Positions 12,122-24,251 of a stretch of DNA of 64,000 nt are shown here, in pieces. Location: the NCBI GenBank assembly GCA_019914945.1, contig CM034099.1, positions 6,324,001 through 6,388,000 on the forward strand, written 5' to 3'. The DNA is from Typha latifolia (Eukaryota; Streptophyta; Magnoliopsida; Poales; Typhaceae). A program made the translations under genes and the position numbers. A model generated the notes under the pieces. It did no database searches. It was given only the letters and a program-made list of their open reading frames with translations, and was not told the DNA's origin. Position 1 is the stretch's first letter, and each line of letters begins with the position of its first letter.

Positions 12122-13620
12122 TGTCATCCTTCATTAGAACAAGCTGTTCCATTCATGATATTTCAGTTCTAATTAGTGACTATTATTTCACTTGTCAATC
12201 TAATTAAATAGGTTGGAGAATCGGTTGGGCTTGTGCCCCGTCTAATATTGCATATGCGATAAGAAATATCCACATCAAAATCACAGATTCGGCTCCTGCA
12301 CCTTTCCAGGAAGCCGCACTGACTGCCTTGAGAAGCCCACCAGATTATTTCAATTCCTTAAAAGCAGTGAGTGCTTGTGGTAATATGTGGAGCTGCAATG
12401 ATTCAATCGACCCAATATGATGCTTTTTAAATGGTCTTTTTATGTATTTCTTGTTTCTCAATAAGGCATACGAGGGAAGGAGAGATTGTGTCATTGAGAT
12501 GTTATCTAATCTCGGATTTCAGATTCACTTCAAGCCACAAGGTTCTGTATTTGTGTTTGCTGAGCTACCTGAGAACTGGCATATTTCTGATGTAAGTGCC
12601 TTGCTCTTTCAACATCCAGCTTTTTATCTTGACCATTTTTTATATTGCTCTCTTACGAATATACGTCTGAAATCTTAAATACAGTTATAAAGGAATCTCT
12701 TTCTTCGATTATAACATAGATGTAATTTGGAATGCTAAACTTGCCCCCTTAATTTCAATCTTTCTCTACATTGGTAATACTTGCAAGTTCCAATTATAGG
12801 GGAGCCAATTTAGTTCTCTCTGCACCTCTTTGCATTGATCAGACTCATATACACATAATAATAAAGTCTAGGCCAACATCTGAATGGCTCTGATTACATT
12901 AAGCACCTTACTCCTTTCATAACTATTAATTGTCTAATTTATAAGACTCGAACAATGAGGATTATTTTATTTCTGAGAGTAGAAGATTCTGTGTTTTTAG
13001 ATCCAGAAAAATGACAAATTCCTAGATATTAGGTCAAGCCTAGTGTAGTTATTTGAAAATATACTTTTGTTCATAGCAGACAAATAGAAAGAAAATAATT
13101 GATGAACCAACAGACATGTATTTGCCATCTTTATGCTACTGCGATCTCTTTATGGATGTTTCTGCCTCACCTCATGTAAGAGGCCAGCTGTTAGTACTGC
13201 AATCCTATTATTTGTAGATGGTAGTCTTCTAATTTTATATCAGTTGAGCTTTTGTATCTATACCCTGTAAAGTGTTCATTTCTGTGCAAAGCAGATTAAT
13301 TTATATTACGGCCTCATCTTTATGGAATCTAGTTGACTGATAGTTCCATGTAATCTCATTCAAAATTTGCACTGTGGTCATTGCAGATTGATTTTGTCAG
13401 GAACTTGATTCAGGAGGCCGGAGTTGCAGCCGTACCTGGCTGTGGATTCTTCCATGCGGGCCCTAATATCAAGACCTATCAGAACAGATATGTGAGGTTT
13501 GCTTTCTGCAAGAGCGAGACCACTCTGAATGCTGCCTCTCAGAAGATGCGAGACCTTATGGACAGCAACGGGGCACATTCAGTCTTTGGAATGAAAGAAG
13601 TTGTTCCAACTTCTAATTGA
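9450..13620 (+). CDS. Class I/II PLP aminotransferase (kynurenine--oxoglutarate transaminase type), 9 exons
   Basis: Predicted 406-aa pyridoxal-phosphate enzyme of fold type I, most like plant proteins annotated kynurenine--oxoglutarate transaminase/glutamine transaminase K. It would transfer an amino group from an amino acid to a 2-oxo acid. Exons: 9450-9631, 10042-10172, 10282-10367, 10583-10677, 11068-11164, 11623-11737, 12212-12366, 12466-12591, 13387-13620, all in frame. Landmarks: N-terminal motif INLAEGFPDFPAP; NSPHNPTGK (about 164-172), which holds the PLP-ring Asn; VTDEVYEYI with Asp196; SLSKTFSVTGWRIGWA with the Schiff-base Lys at about 230; and NRYVRFAFCK with the substrate-carboxylate Arg at about 366. 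The N-terminus has no clear transit peptide, so cytosolic location is the default, though some homologues are organellar. The end of exon 3 and its donor are tandemly duplicated (10359-10436). The substrate cannot be assigned from sequence alone. Confidence 0.93.
10359..10436 (+). repeat. 39-bp tandem duplication of exon 3 end plus splice donor
   Basis: The block from ggcatccctgtaagtttcat to ccttacaa at 10359 repeats at 10398. Each copy includes the last coding bases (GGC ATC CCT) and a consensus GTAAGT donor. The offset is 39 bp, a multiple of three, and the DNA between the two donors is open in the coding frame. Use of the second donor would insert 13 residues. Confidence 0.85.
12079..12117. 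repeat. (TC)n microsatellite in transaminase intron 6
   Basis: Long uninterrupted TC dinucleotide run within the intron between 11738 and 12211. Antisense poly-Arg/Glu frames across it are artefacts. Confidence 0.85.
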
Positions 13621-14268
13621 AACAAAGTAATATCGGTCGAGAAACTTAACAACTTCATCGGTTAATCATTAGTAGAAAGATCTCAGCGTCATGTAAATTC
13701 ACAAGAAGTGCGGTCATCTCTTGAACCATTTGATTTATCTGAAATTCTAGTTGCACCAATTACAAAGACAGATGACCCTGAATTTATGTAGACAGAATGC
13801 TTGTATGTTATTATCCTAATGGCTTAAAAGATACTTGCAGTGGATGTCAGATGTTTTTTAGTTCCAATACCTGGTATATGACAGCATGAGCAGTGTCATG
13901 TTGATGGAAGTATGGGCTTGAGCTAAGTAAACTGGAATTATGCTTGAGATTGCCCTTTTCTAGGATGATAAGTGTCCATTAGTCCATGTCAACTTTGCAT
14001 AAAGCTCTTATATGCCTTGAAATCTATCCCTCAGTTATTAATAAATTATCAATTATTAGGATCAAAGGAAGATAATATGGGGAATGCTGCAATGCCGTCC
14101 ATATTTTTTTGTTCGATCCGTTATGAAAGCATCAGTTGTCAGCCATCTGATCACGATCCGATGCACCAGATCGCCACGACCACATATGACCGTTGCAACT
14201 TTGGAAATTTAAACAGCAGTAAACTGTAAACAAAGAGGGAAAAGAGAGGTGAGTGTGAGGTCAGAACA
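13621..14268. other. 3' UTR of the transaminase gene and spacer
   Basis: AT-rich, with no supported gene. 14220-14268 is purine-rich and leads into the next candidate start codon. Confidence 0.5.
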
Positions 14269-15240
14269 ATGAAGAAAGGAATCCAAAGAGTAGCATTTGG
14301 CTTCTCAGGGGCGGACGAAATCGAAAGAGAAGAAGAAGAAGAAGAAGTGGAGGAAGACAAATCCAAGGGCAAAGGCCAACCCATTTGGGTCTGCGAGGCC
14401 TCGAGAAGTGGTGCTCCAAGAGAAGGTGTGGATTGGAGAAAGTTTGATGAGGAACTCGAGTCCCATTCAAATCCCAGGTACTTAGTTCTTTTACTTTTTT
14501 ATTCTTAAGGATTGAATTGGGTTCCTTAGTAGGAATCTCAAATTTAGTGCCAGTATACAGTAATTAAACTTGGCATGCATAATAGTAGCCAAATCAAACT
14601 TTTTGAAAGCCTAAGTTCAGAAATTATGCAGAAGAATGAACTCACTTTAATAGTAAGAGTGGTAGTCAATGAACACTCTTTCTTTTAGTGGACTCAACAC
14701 TCGTGCACAAGAAATTTCAACTCAATCACAAGCAATTAAACAAAGTAACAACTCTCTGTAGTTTAGCTTCTCTACATATATATATACATACTGATTGTTA
14801 TGTTTGAAGCATATTGTTCCTCCCTCTGCACTCCTCTGCTTGTTATGATACTGGATCCAACTGTTGACAACTTTTCTTGGTTCAGATATTGGCAATGATT
14901 GAAACATGAAGTATTTCTATACTTTGAAACACCATTATCCTCTATAGTTTGAAATAGTTACAGATGTATTTCTTTGCTTTGTTTAGTACTTAAATCTCAA
15001 ACAACATGAAGAGTATATATACATGTATAAGAATGTTTTGATGCACACAGGAAGGGTAAGAACATAACTTCAACAACAACAAAATGCCAAGAAGATAAGA
15101 TCTCTCGCGTTGTGATGCAATTAGAGCGAAAGAAACAGGAGATGCGAAACGCGAGAACTGTTGGTCTTCTGAAGAAGGACCAAAATACCAAGAACATCGG
15201 TGTACTAGTTGACAAAGATTCAAAGGGTTCGAAATGGTAG
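14269..15240 (+). CDS. Hypothetical charged small protein, 2 exons
   Basis: Exons 14269-14477 and 15051-15240 join through a GT donor at 14478 and a CACAG acceptor at 15046-15050 to give 132 residues. The N-terminus has an acidic run (about 18-31, mostly Glu) followed by KGKGQPIWVCEASRSGAP and REGVDWRKFDEELESHS. The second exon is rich in Lys, Arg and Gln and includes a possible short helix (about 88-105). I do not recognise the family. The predicted frame stops at 15238-15240, but a second frame (15209-15634) stays open for 142 codons with similar basic composition, so the true product may be longer, either frameshifted here or spliced differently. Exon 1 looks the most protein-like. Confidence 0.45.
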
Positions 15241-15634
15241 AGTAGAACTCAACACCAATGGCCTCCACCGCAGTCGAAATCGACTATTTGATGCTCGCTA
15301 TCGAATGATAGCAAATAATGAAATTAGGTCGGTCGAAGTAAGAGCGAATGCAGGATCGAATTTTAAGAGGAAATACTCTGGAGAATGGAGCAGCAATGCA
15401 GATGCAAAGTCATGCAAGTATTGTTACATTGAGAAGGCTGGAGTGATTTGTTCTAGAGAAAAGGTGCAACCAACTAAGAGGAGAGGAGTTCTTATTGATC
15501 TCAACTCTAAAAGAAATGCACAAGATTACCATCATGTTTGTGATGCATTAAAGAAGAGGCATTCTGATGAGCAACATGGATGGCAGAATACTGAAGCAAG
15601 GATGTGGAGGCTCTCAGCAAAGTTCAACCGATGA
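15209..15634 (+). pseudogene. Out-of-frame continuation of the hypothetical gene (possible frameshift)
   Basis: The frame is open from just after an in-frame TAG (15206-15208) to TGA at 15632-15634, about 141 codons, in a frame different from exon 2 of the preceding gene and overlapping its last 32 bases. The sequence is basic, with phrases such as RRGVLIDLNSKRN and a Cys cluster CKYCYIEKAGVICSREK. An uninterrupted frame of this length next to a coding exon suggests former or hidden coding sequence. A one-base indel (real or assembly error) between 15209 and 15240 would join the two. It could also be chance. Confidence 0.35.
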
Positions 15635-15825
15635 AAGTAAACGAACATAGAGGAAGGGAATACTACTACAATGAGTGAGTTTGTGCCAACAAGAACAAGA
15701 ACAAGAACAAGAACAAGAAGCTCTCAGCAAAGTTCAACTGATGAAAGTAAATGAACATAGAGTAAGGGAATACTACTACTACAATGAGTGAGTTTGTGCC
15801 AACAGTAACAAGAACAAGAAGCTCT
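15611..15825. repeat. 110-bp tandem duplication with internal (AAGAAC)n
   Basis: The block starting ctctcagcaaagttcaac at 15611 recurs at 15721. Each copy includes aatgagtgagtttgtgccaac and ends in AAGAAC-type repeats, which are longer in the first copy. It begins inside the end of the open frame at 15209-15634. Confidence 0.85.
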
Positions 15826-16443
15826 CGAACTCGGACTGGCTTCTACTAATCAAAGGAGAAAAGGGGAAGCGAGTTAAGGAAGTAGTGAATGCTCTCCACT
15901 ATGAAGTATTCATAAGATAACATCCGAAGAGAAATCTTTACGTTATCTGAGTCTCATTTATTATGGCTCTCCTTTTCCTCCTCGTGTCTCCCTGAAAACA
16001 GAGGACACTTTAACCACCAATAGCATGAATGTTCTGCTGTGGACCCGCAGCTTGGTGTCCAAGTAGAACTTGACACGTAGATTGCTGCGCGAGCGAGCTT
16101 CGAATCCTCTTGTCCTTTTAGACCGAGTGCTTATAAGCAAACTTGGGGTGTGGTTTTATCTTTTATTTTTACTATTTTAAGTGTGCCTCTCCGCTAATTT
16201 ATTTATAAATTTTAATAAGAAACTAGATGTGCAGGCCTAATCGACCCATATAAAAATTTTAGGTCCTCTAAAAAATTTGCCAAGCTCTAATGAAAATTTT
16301 CAAAATCGCAAAGTCTTATATTTGAAATTTCTCCATATGACTTAGATAATTCTTCTAAAGGATTTAAAATTTCTCCCTTTAATATTTGGATTAAGAATTT
16401 ATATTTGAAAGTCGGTAACCGAATTATAGTTTCCAACGCACCC

Positions 16444-16475
<32 letters not shown>

Positions 16476-17328
16476 TTGTCGGTGAGATGAAAAGGCAATC
16501 TTGTGGGATTTCTTTGAGACTTGGATGGGTCATACTATATTCTCTTAGATATTCATATCATTTAGTTCCTTCTCGATTGCCTCCCTTAACTCTCAAGCTC
16601 TTTCGGTTTCGCCTAAGCTTCAAGTCTTTGAAAAACCTCTCTACCCTCCAAAGTGAAGACATTTTTTTTTCTAACTAACTATCTTTCACAGAGTCTATAC
16701 GAGTAACCTAGTTACTAAGAAGGGCTTCTCAGATCTTTCCCCTACCCTCTCTATGGTGACACTCTAGAGTCCCTCCACCACCTGCTTCTCAATTAAGTGT
16801 ATCTTCCTCAGCCCTTCTAGAGTTCCTTCCCCTTAGCTCTAGGCCTGATCTCTCCCATCGTCGCTCCAGGCCTACTAATCTTCCTGGCATACAACATCCC
16901 TACATTCTAGTTTTAAAATAAGCCACATACCGACTGTTTGATTTGCTCTAATAACTGCTGTGGAATAAGTGAACCCCCCCCCCCCCCTCATCTTCTCATA
17001 TATTGCATGAATCTTTCTTTGCTTTCTTATCGCTGTAATGTCCCTACTCTTTTCTCCCTCTCCCTGATACATCACCATTTGTTTAATAATATAACTAGTT
17101 GCGTTAGGTCCGCGTTTCATGAACTTTGAAAAAATATTTAGGTTGTTTATAATTCACTTTAAAATGTTACTAGCAAGTTAGGTGACAAATTCGTAGGGGA
17201 AAGTATAGTCTAAGTAACTCTTCTACTAATAGCATTAAATGATTTAATATTAATAGGACTTCAAAAGGACTAGGAGCATTAATAATTTTTTCCCTGTCAT
17301 ATGAACCACCACTTCGCAATACTGGCAT

Positions 17329-17333
17329 ATATG

Positions 17334-17366
<33 letters not shown>
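17329..17366. repeat. (TA)n microsatellite
   Basis: Near-perfect alternating TA run in the spacer upstream of the TRM-like gene. Similar shorter runs occur at about 37419-37432, 57961-57980 and 58058-58076. Confidence 0.9.
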
Positions 17367-17367
<1 letters not shown>

Positions 17368-17684
17368 CTCATAGAAACTTTATGCGCGTAGTCGCATATC
17401 TTGGATCGCCCGTTACCACCGTTTGGAATTTGAAATGGAGCTCATCTCCCTCCCCAAAAAGAGCCGTTGGCTTATCGTTTTCTCCACTCCGCTTTCTTCT
17501 CTTCCCCCATTTTAAATCTATATCGATTAATTTATGCCAACTATAACACTTAAAATCTCCGATCTCCACATCTCTCTCTCTCTCTCTCTCTCTCGATCTC
17601 GATCTCGAACTTGATCTCGAGTAAAGGGTCTCCTCTTCCAACCATCTCTCCCATCTCCTACTCTCTCTCTCCTTAAGAACTACG

Positions 17685-17701
17685 AAAACCCTAACCCTAA
17701 A
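17685..17701 (+). promoter_or_regulatory. Telo-box in the TRM-like gene leader
   Basis: Contains aaaaccctaaccctaaa, matching the plant telo-box (AAACCCTAA) found near transcription starts of growth-related genes. It follows a (CT)n tract, the common arrangement in plant leaders. Confidence 0.6.
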
Positions 17702-18079
17702 GCTAACAGTAATCTGAGCGAGCTATCGGGAAGATGGGCGACGAGTGGGCGACGAGTGGAGTGCATGGGATCTACATCTCGCTTCCATGAGGTCTGCATA
17801 TCTCTGCCCTAGCTAGGGTTTTCGGCTATTTGGAGATTAGGCGAGGTGAGCTTAAAGAAATTTAGTTCATTTCCTAGTCATTCAGTTTTTGTTCTAGTTT
17901 TGTTACGGTTCGATCTGAAGATAGAAGTTTAATCCTTCCTTTTTGTTGATCTGGTTTCCAATTAATTGTATTGCCACTTATGATCTTAATTGGTTCAAAA
18001 TACCATTTTGTTGAATCTGGTAATTTCTTTGCAGTAAGGTGAAGTGTGGTACTGAAAGTGTAGATAATTAATTCAAGTT

Positions 18080-21000
18080 ATGGGGGCAGAAAAGGGTGGT
18101 TCGAAGAGTGGTGGTTTTTTTCATCTGTTTGATTGGAACAGGAAATCTCGGAAGAAGTTGTTTTCCAATGGTACCATTTCACCTGGTAAATTTATTCTCT
18201 ATAATGCTTCATCTGAGTGCAGAAAAATAAAAGAAAGTACTTTGCTTCTCCTTCTTTCTCTTATTTTGCCAAAAAAAAAAAATTAATTTCAGAGGGCACA
18301 AAACAAGGGAAGAGAAGCAATGATAATTTACCCAGTACGCGATTCCGGATGGTAGGAATTTCTACCCTTTTTCTTTCTTTGATCATTGTTTTATATCAAT
18401 GACACCAGTGTTGGTACTTACACTATTGTTGATGCTGTCAGATTGATGAGGAAGAGATTGTTGGAGTATCGAGTATTAAGGGAAGCAGCGACTACAGTTG
18501 CGCTTCCTCCGTGACAGATGAAGAAGGAAATGGGACCAACAAAGCACCAGGAGTAGTAGCCAGGCTGATGGGTCTGGACTCTATGCCCACCTCAGGTGTT
18601 TCAGAACCCTACTGCACTCCTTTCATTGATAGACGATCTCTTCGTGACAATCATAACCTTAAAAGGAGTCCTGAATTCTGCACGAGCAGCAATAGGTTTA
18701 ATCAGGAGCACAATAGAGCTGAGAGCTATTTTCGGAAGCCAATAGAGTTTAGGTATCAGAAGATGCCCAGCAGCCCCATAGAGAAGTTTCAGACAGAGAC
18801 ACTGCCTCTAAGATCAGCTAAATCTCTCCCGATAAGCCACCACAAGTTGTTTTCACCAATAAAGAATCCTGGGTTCACCTCGGCAAAGAATGCAGCCCAA
18901 ATAATGGAGGCAGCGGCAAAGATTCTTGAGACAGGTCCTCAAGCTAGTAGTGGGGGCAAAGTCTCGTCTTTTGGTTCATGCTCGATCCCTTTGAAGGTTT
19001 GTGATCCAAAGGAGAGCATGGCAGCCTCTCAAAGGACATCGAGACTGCTACAGTTAACCAGAACACCTGTGGGCTCTAGTGATGTCAGGTTTTCAAGGGG
19101 AGAAGGCGGCCAATCATTAAATAGGAGTTGGAATGGTGCAGAAGATATTGTCATATTCAAACCCTCCCCAGATTCTCGCGAGCTCAATCCTGGTGGTGGA
19201 AAGGGTAAGGGAAGATCTATTTCTTTGGCTGTCCAAGCCAAGGTGAATGTCCAGAAAAGGGAAGGCTTAAGCACACCTCTTAGGAGTTCTTCAGTTCAGA
19301 AAGAACATGATCAAGTTAAATTAAACCAACCATTTAACTGCCAACCAAATGGACAGAAGAACAAGCAACAAAAGAAGCCATCGACGAGCAATGCATCTGG
19401 TGTCCTCAGACAAAACAATCAGAAACAGAATTGCCAGTCGAGCAGAAGCAAGTTAGCTTCAAACAAGTCCATCTCTAATCAGCAGGGACGAAAAGTGCTT
19501 TCTGGAGATGCCTCTTCTGTAAAGCATAAGGGTGTAAACAAAATTTCTGCCAATACAAGAGTTGGTTACAGAAAGGAAGTTTTGGTGACAGGTGAACTAG
19601 AAAGGGAAGGGTCGTCGAGTAATAAGGATTTCCCTCAAAAGAAAAGGTTAATAGAGCGGAGCTTCAACAATGACAAGAGTTCTTTCGTCGATAACACATT
19701 CATGAATAGACATGAAGAATGTATTCAACCTAATGTAGTTATAGAAGAGCGTGCGAAGCGGAATAAAGATAACAGAGATGTTACAGATGTTGTATCCTTT
19801 ACCTTCACATCCCCTTTGGTAAAACCCATGGCTGGATCCCAGTCTTCTACCCATGTGGTAGAGAGCTGGGATAGAAGGAACGGTTACTGGTTTGATGCTC
19901 ATGGTGAACCAACTGCTTCAGATGCAAAAGGTAAAAGCTTATTGTCTCCGGGAATAAATGCCATCAAGGGTGATGCTTTGAGCCTTCTTTTAGAACAGAA
20001 GTTGAGGGAATTAACATCAGGGGTCGATACATCCAATGACTTCATGAGGGCTGCAAGTTTTGTGCCCTCCTTTTGTACTACAGAACCAAGATCTGTTAAC
20101 CTTGACAGCAGGGCTGCTGAACATGGGAAACTGAAACATAGTCCTCGCAAAGATAAACCTGCTGATATATTTGACTCCTGCCTTGCTACAACCAACAGTC
20201 AGTCGTTTGGAATCAAACAGCAGGTATATTTTTTTGCTTTTGTCTTTTCCATTCTCTGATTGTCATTTTAATCGTAGCTGTCCAGTTATTCTTTGACTTG
20301 TTTAACGGATAATGCAGGACAAATAATAATTGGACAACAGGTTATTATTTTAGTTCTACAACTCTAAACTGCTCTAAACACGTTGTTTGATTACCTTGTC
20401 TGCAAACATATTATTGCTATAATCTATTATTTGCAAGTTGATCTGATCACAATTTTAATATTCTATGATTTGAGATGATGCTAATGATTCCATATTGCTA
20501 CTAGTACTCTCTATATACAATCATTTCTGGCGCAGTAACAGATTCTTGGCTTTTTGGTGATTAGGACATGTTGTCAGATTCATTTGCTATCTAACATGGA
20601 CACTCCATCTCACAGTGTCGTCTGGAAGATTAGCTCTCTTATATACGTGTCATGCATATGCATGTCAGAAGTATGCGAAGTGTACTACATTTATGTAGTA
20701 ATAATCTGTGGTTAATTGACAACAATATGGATCAGCATACAAAATACTACATTTATGTACTACAACATGTCTTCCGACTTAAATTCACAATTCTTTTCCT
20801 GTCTTGTATCTGTGCATGTGAATTGAACATCTGAAAAATCCACTTCTAGCATCCTAGTAGAACTTCTGGATTGAGTGTCTATCTGATTCCGAAATTTAGT
20901 TTTGGCATAGAGCTATTGAAAATCAATCATCTATTTGCTGGCACCAGTGTACTCTAAAATAGGGTTCTCTTCAAGAATCATTAGTTGTTGTACCTCCATT

Positions 21001-22190
21001 CGTATATTTTCATGAAGATGATATCTGCCGTTATATATATGTACATGAAATTTCTTTGTATTTGATCAGATTGCTCAAATTTTAGTAAATAATTTCTTGC
21101 TATGTGGGGACATACAAGAGCCCCGAGGCTCCCTCCGAGTTTCTTGATGTTGAATTTCTCATCTTTATCATTGTTTTTTCTTCCAGTCCCTTTGTTTGGA
21201 AGTCAAATTGAATTCTTTTTTCATCAGTGAAAGCTCATAAGATATCGATCTCTTGACTGCTCTTCAAAATCTTTTTCAGATAGTAGAAGAGGTGGAATGC
21301 AGCAGCAGCAGCAGTAGCTACACACGAAAGGAACAAGTTCAAAAGATTCAAAACCTGAGTCCCCTTTCTATATTCGAAGCAACCTTTTCCACTGAAAGTT
21401 GTCGTTCATCAGAGAGCTCAGGAAGCACAGATGGTAAACTATGAATAATTAGAATTTTCTGTGGTATCTGTTGATCATGCCAATACTCATAAAATACTTT
21501 CTCTTGCTAGGGAGCAAGGCAAGTTCATCATCTGTCCAAGCTCAGAATGCTGTTGCCCTCACTTTCTCAAAGACAACTTCATCTGTTGAAGCTGAAATGG
21601 AGTTATCAGATTCAGCCTCCTCTACATTTGCTGACAACTCAAATTCGCCAGATATTAGAATTGCAACTCAGTTTGAAAAGGACAAACAAGAAGAGATTGA
21701 GTACATTAGAGAGATATTATGCAATGGAAAGTTGACATCCGATAATCATCTTAGCTCATGTTTTTTAAGTCATGCTGGTACAACATTGCATCAGCTGGTC
21801 TTTGATAAAATGGAAGCTAAGAGAAATAGAAAAGCACACGAGAAGGAAAACATGGATGGTAAAGTGGATAGAAAACTGTTGTTCGATTGTGTCAATGAAT
21901 GCTTAGACACGAAATGTAGCCTCTACTGTAAAGCAGGATATCAAGCATGGGCCAAAGGGCTAACAGTCACTGAGAAGGACCTGGCCTCTGAATTCTGCAA
22001 TGAGATTTCTGGGTGGAGGAACATGGGAGACTGGATGGTGGATGAGCTTGTGAACAAGGACATGAGCACTCACTTAGGAAGGTGGCTGGATTTTCAGATT
22101 GAAGCATTTGAAGCAGGTGTGGATATTGAGAGGGACATATTAAGTTCTTTGGTTGATGAAGTTCTTGCCGATATCTGCATCGGAACTTAG
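18080..22190 (+). CDS. TRM-like DUF3741/DUF4378 protein, 5 exons, complete
   Basis: Predicted 926-aa protein of the plant TON1-recruiting-motif (TRM)/LONGIFOLIA superfamily, closest in layout to the TRM6/7/8 group. Members bind microtubules or the TON1-PP2A complex and influence cell shape and division-plane orientation; the exact role here is inference. Exons: 18080-18185, 18293-18351, 18442-20223, 21280-21433, 21511-22190. The N-terminus GGFFHLFDWNRKSRKKLF is typical of the group. VARLMGLDSMP (about 94-104) is the DUF3741 signature. The long central part (about 110-700) is Ser/Lys/Asn-rich and probably disordered. The C-terminal about 170 residues, starting near EKDKQEEIEYIREIL and ending ILSSLVDEVLADICIGT, form the DUF4378 domain. 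A Ser run encoded by AGC repeats lies at the start of exon 4. The ATG at 18080 is supported by the conserved N-terminus. Confidence 0.9.
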
Positions 22191-23079
22191 CATTTTCTTC
22201 CTGGTGTTTTTTTTTTTCTAAAAAAAAAAAAGTATTTTTGAATAGTGTAGATTGTTTCTTCTTTCTATTCGAGCCTTGATTTTGTAATCATCTGTATTGA
22301 CCGTTTAAAATTAAACGTATCTCAAAATCTATTTTGAATGACTAACTTCATTTTGGTTTTAGACTACTACTGATCTTTTCGAGTGTCTGAAATATCCCGA
22401 AAATTGGGCTTATGTCGCTCGAAGTCGGCTGAAATGGTCTCATGGTGTACTTGAATTGGCCTGAGATTTGTGTCGAGCCATTGACAGATTAGATTAGCTT
22501 AAACAGGTCTGACTTGACATGATAGTTTTATTTCCAAGAAAGAAAGCCTTTTGCCATAGAAGTATGTACCTTATCATACATATTAGATTGGTGATTGCTC
22601 GCATACAATTGTGACAAACCCCAAAAGAAACTCTTTTCACACATTATTCGAATGCTCTCATTTCATAATCTTGTCCATGACATTGCTTTCTCAGCTCATT
22701 CCCCCATTACACTCTACTAGAGCTGAGAGCAGCGGCATTTCTTTTCAAAGAAGAGCACCCCAAATATACACATATACCAGCGTCTGCAGACTGCAGAACA
22801 TCAACTAGGATTTTTATGCATCACATTGAAGAAAACAGTTGGACTACTAAACATGAGTAGATTCTCTAAATGGTACTGGGCAGTAGTACCATGGTTCTCA
22901 TATTAAGATAGGAGACAAAACATCACTTAAAAGTATGAAATTATCTTGCTTGCAAACAAGCCATTGAAACCAACAGTTTCAAAAGAAATAAGAATTTTTA
23001 GACAGATCCTTGTGTAATGGAAGTTTACTACACTTTGAACTTGCTAGAGCCAATCTTCTCAAACAAATGCACCAGTTCA
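22191..23079. other. Convergent 3' UTR spacer between the TRM-like gene and RPA3
   Basis: Contains the two 3' UTRs, which face each other. Poly-T and poly-A runs lie at about 22208-22231. No gene or repeat of note was seen. Confidence 0.55.
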
Positions 23080-24248
23080 CTACAGAAAGAAGCTTTTGAA
23101 CTTTCCACTTGCCAGTTGGCATAGTCCATTGTATGCTACAGTATCTGTCAAAGAGTAAAAAATAAAAACTTAAAACAAAAGAATGAAAATTTTGATACTT
23201 AGCACAAAATGTGATAGACGAACAGATGGTGTCCAGACCAATTGCACTGAAAACAAAGACAGTAAGCAAGTCAAATAGATGCCACTTTCACTGCATCTTT
23301 TGTGGAAAATCAATTGTTAAGTTTTTCCGTATCAATTGATTATGCACCTTTACTTTGATGAAAACATTAAAAAAAGAGTAAGAAATAGATGCATGACATC
23401 TTTTGCCAACCAAAGTTTTATGTTAAAACCTGCTGGATTAGCTACCTACTAGGCCACTCATGCCAGGTTTGTTTCCATTTTGTGGATGGTAGTGGATAAG
23501 CAGAGTGTAAAATGGAAGCAGCCTAAACTGCAAGCAAGGAATACAAGTTGGGTCCAACCTTAAGTGGAATGTTGCTTGAGAGAGATACAAGTCCAACCTT
23601 TGTGGCAGAATGTTATTCCAGGAACTATCCTGTTGCAATAGAAAATTATTGAAAAACTGCAACCTCATATTTTGTACTCATTGGTCAAAATAACAGTATG
23701 CCAGACAAAAGCCTAACCAGGTAGGTCAATGGCCAATGGGGGACAACAAAATATATTTCTGCTTCATTGTTCTATTTCGAGTAGAAAGGCATATTTCATA
23801 AACTTTCTCGTTCTCCTTTCCTACTAAACCATTTGAGGCTACATTAGCAGTCAAGGGAAAAAACATAGCAAACCCAATATGCCACCAAAAAGTTGAAGGT
23901 TTGAACACTAAATGAGCCGACAGGAACTTAGATGTGCACTTTGTAAGAAAATATAAGTAATAACTAACAAATGGGTATTTAAGAATAGTTACCAAAAGTG
24001 TCACCAAAATCAGTGCAAATTTCTGCACGAATGGACTGATTGCCATCAGCAATACCTATAACCTCTACAAAATGCGACAAGGGGACATCCTGGGCACCCC
24101 TTATAGTTAATTGTTGTCCATCAGTGGATTGCCCTATGATGGTTCCGCCTTCATTTCGCGTTACTTGAATCACTGATCGCACTCTCCGTCCCAGGTATAT
24201 CTTCAGAGTCTCAGCATTAACGAGCATTGCAGGGCTTGAGGGATCCAT
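23080..24248 (-). CDS. RPA3: Replication protein A 14 kDa subunit (RPA3)
   Basis: Two coding exons, 24248-23993 and 23144-23080, join across an 848-bp GT-AG intron to give 106 residues, the usual size for plant RPA3. RPA3 is the small OB-fold subunit of the RPA1-RPA2-RPA3 trimer that coats single-stranded DNA in replication and repair. Seen: MDPSSPAMLVNAETL, then YLGRRVRSVIQV, HFVEVIGIADGNQSIRAEI, and a C-terminus encoded by the small second exon, AYNGLCQLASGKFKSFFL. The acceptor TAG at 24252-24254 lies 3 bp before the ATG, so the leader is spliced. A donor at 25558 (AAG|GTTAGA on the minus strand) would give a 5' UTR exon in the promoter block at 25.56-25.75 kb. That block belongs to the triplicated module. 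Confidence 0.9.
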
Positions 24249-24251
24249 TTC

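Larger units (their letters stand above)
15826..18079. other. Spacer, promoter and 5' UTR intron of the TRM-like gene
   Basis: 15826-17300 has no gene I can support. It contains (AAT)n at about 16447-16472, a 14-base poly-C at about 16974-16987, and pyrimidine-rich DNA at 16700-16870. (TA)n lies at about 17329-17366. 17380-17860 is the likely promoter and untranslated first exon, with a (CT)n tract at about 17570-17594 and a telo-box at 17685-17701. The leader probably contains an intron from about 17847 (donor GTGAGC) to about 18034 (TTTGCAG). Confidence 0.5.

Noticed and set aside
17685..17701. Telomere-like ccctaaccctaa repeat
   Set aside because: Only two units within a gene leader; this is a telo-box promoter element, not telomeric or interstitial telomere sequence. 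The same applies at 35778 and 57143.
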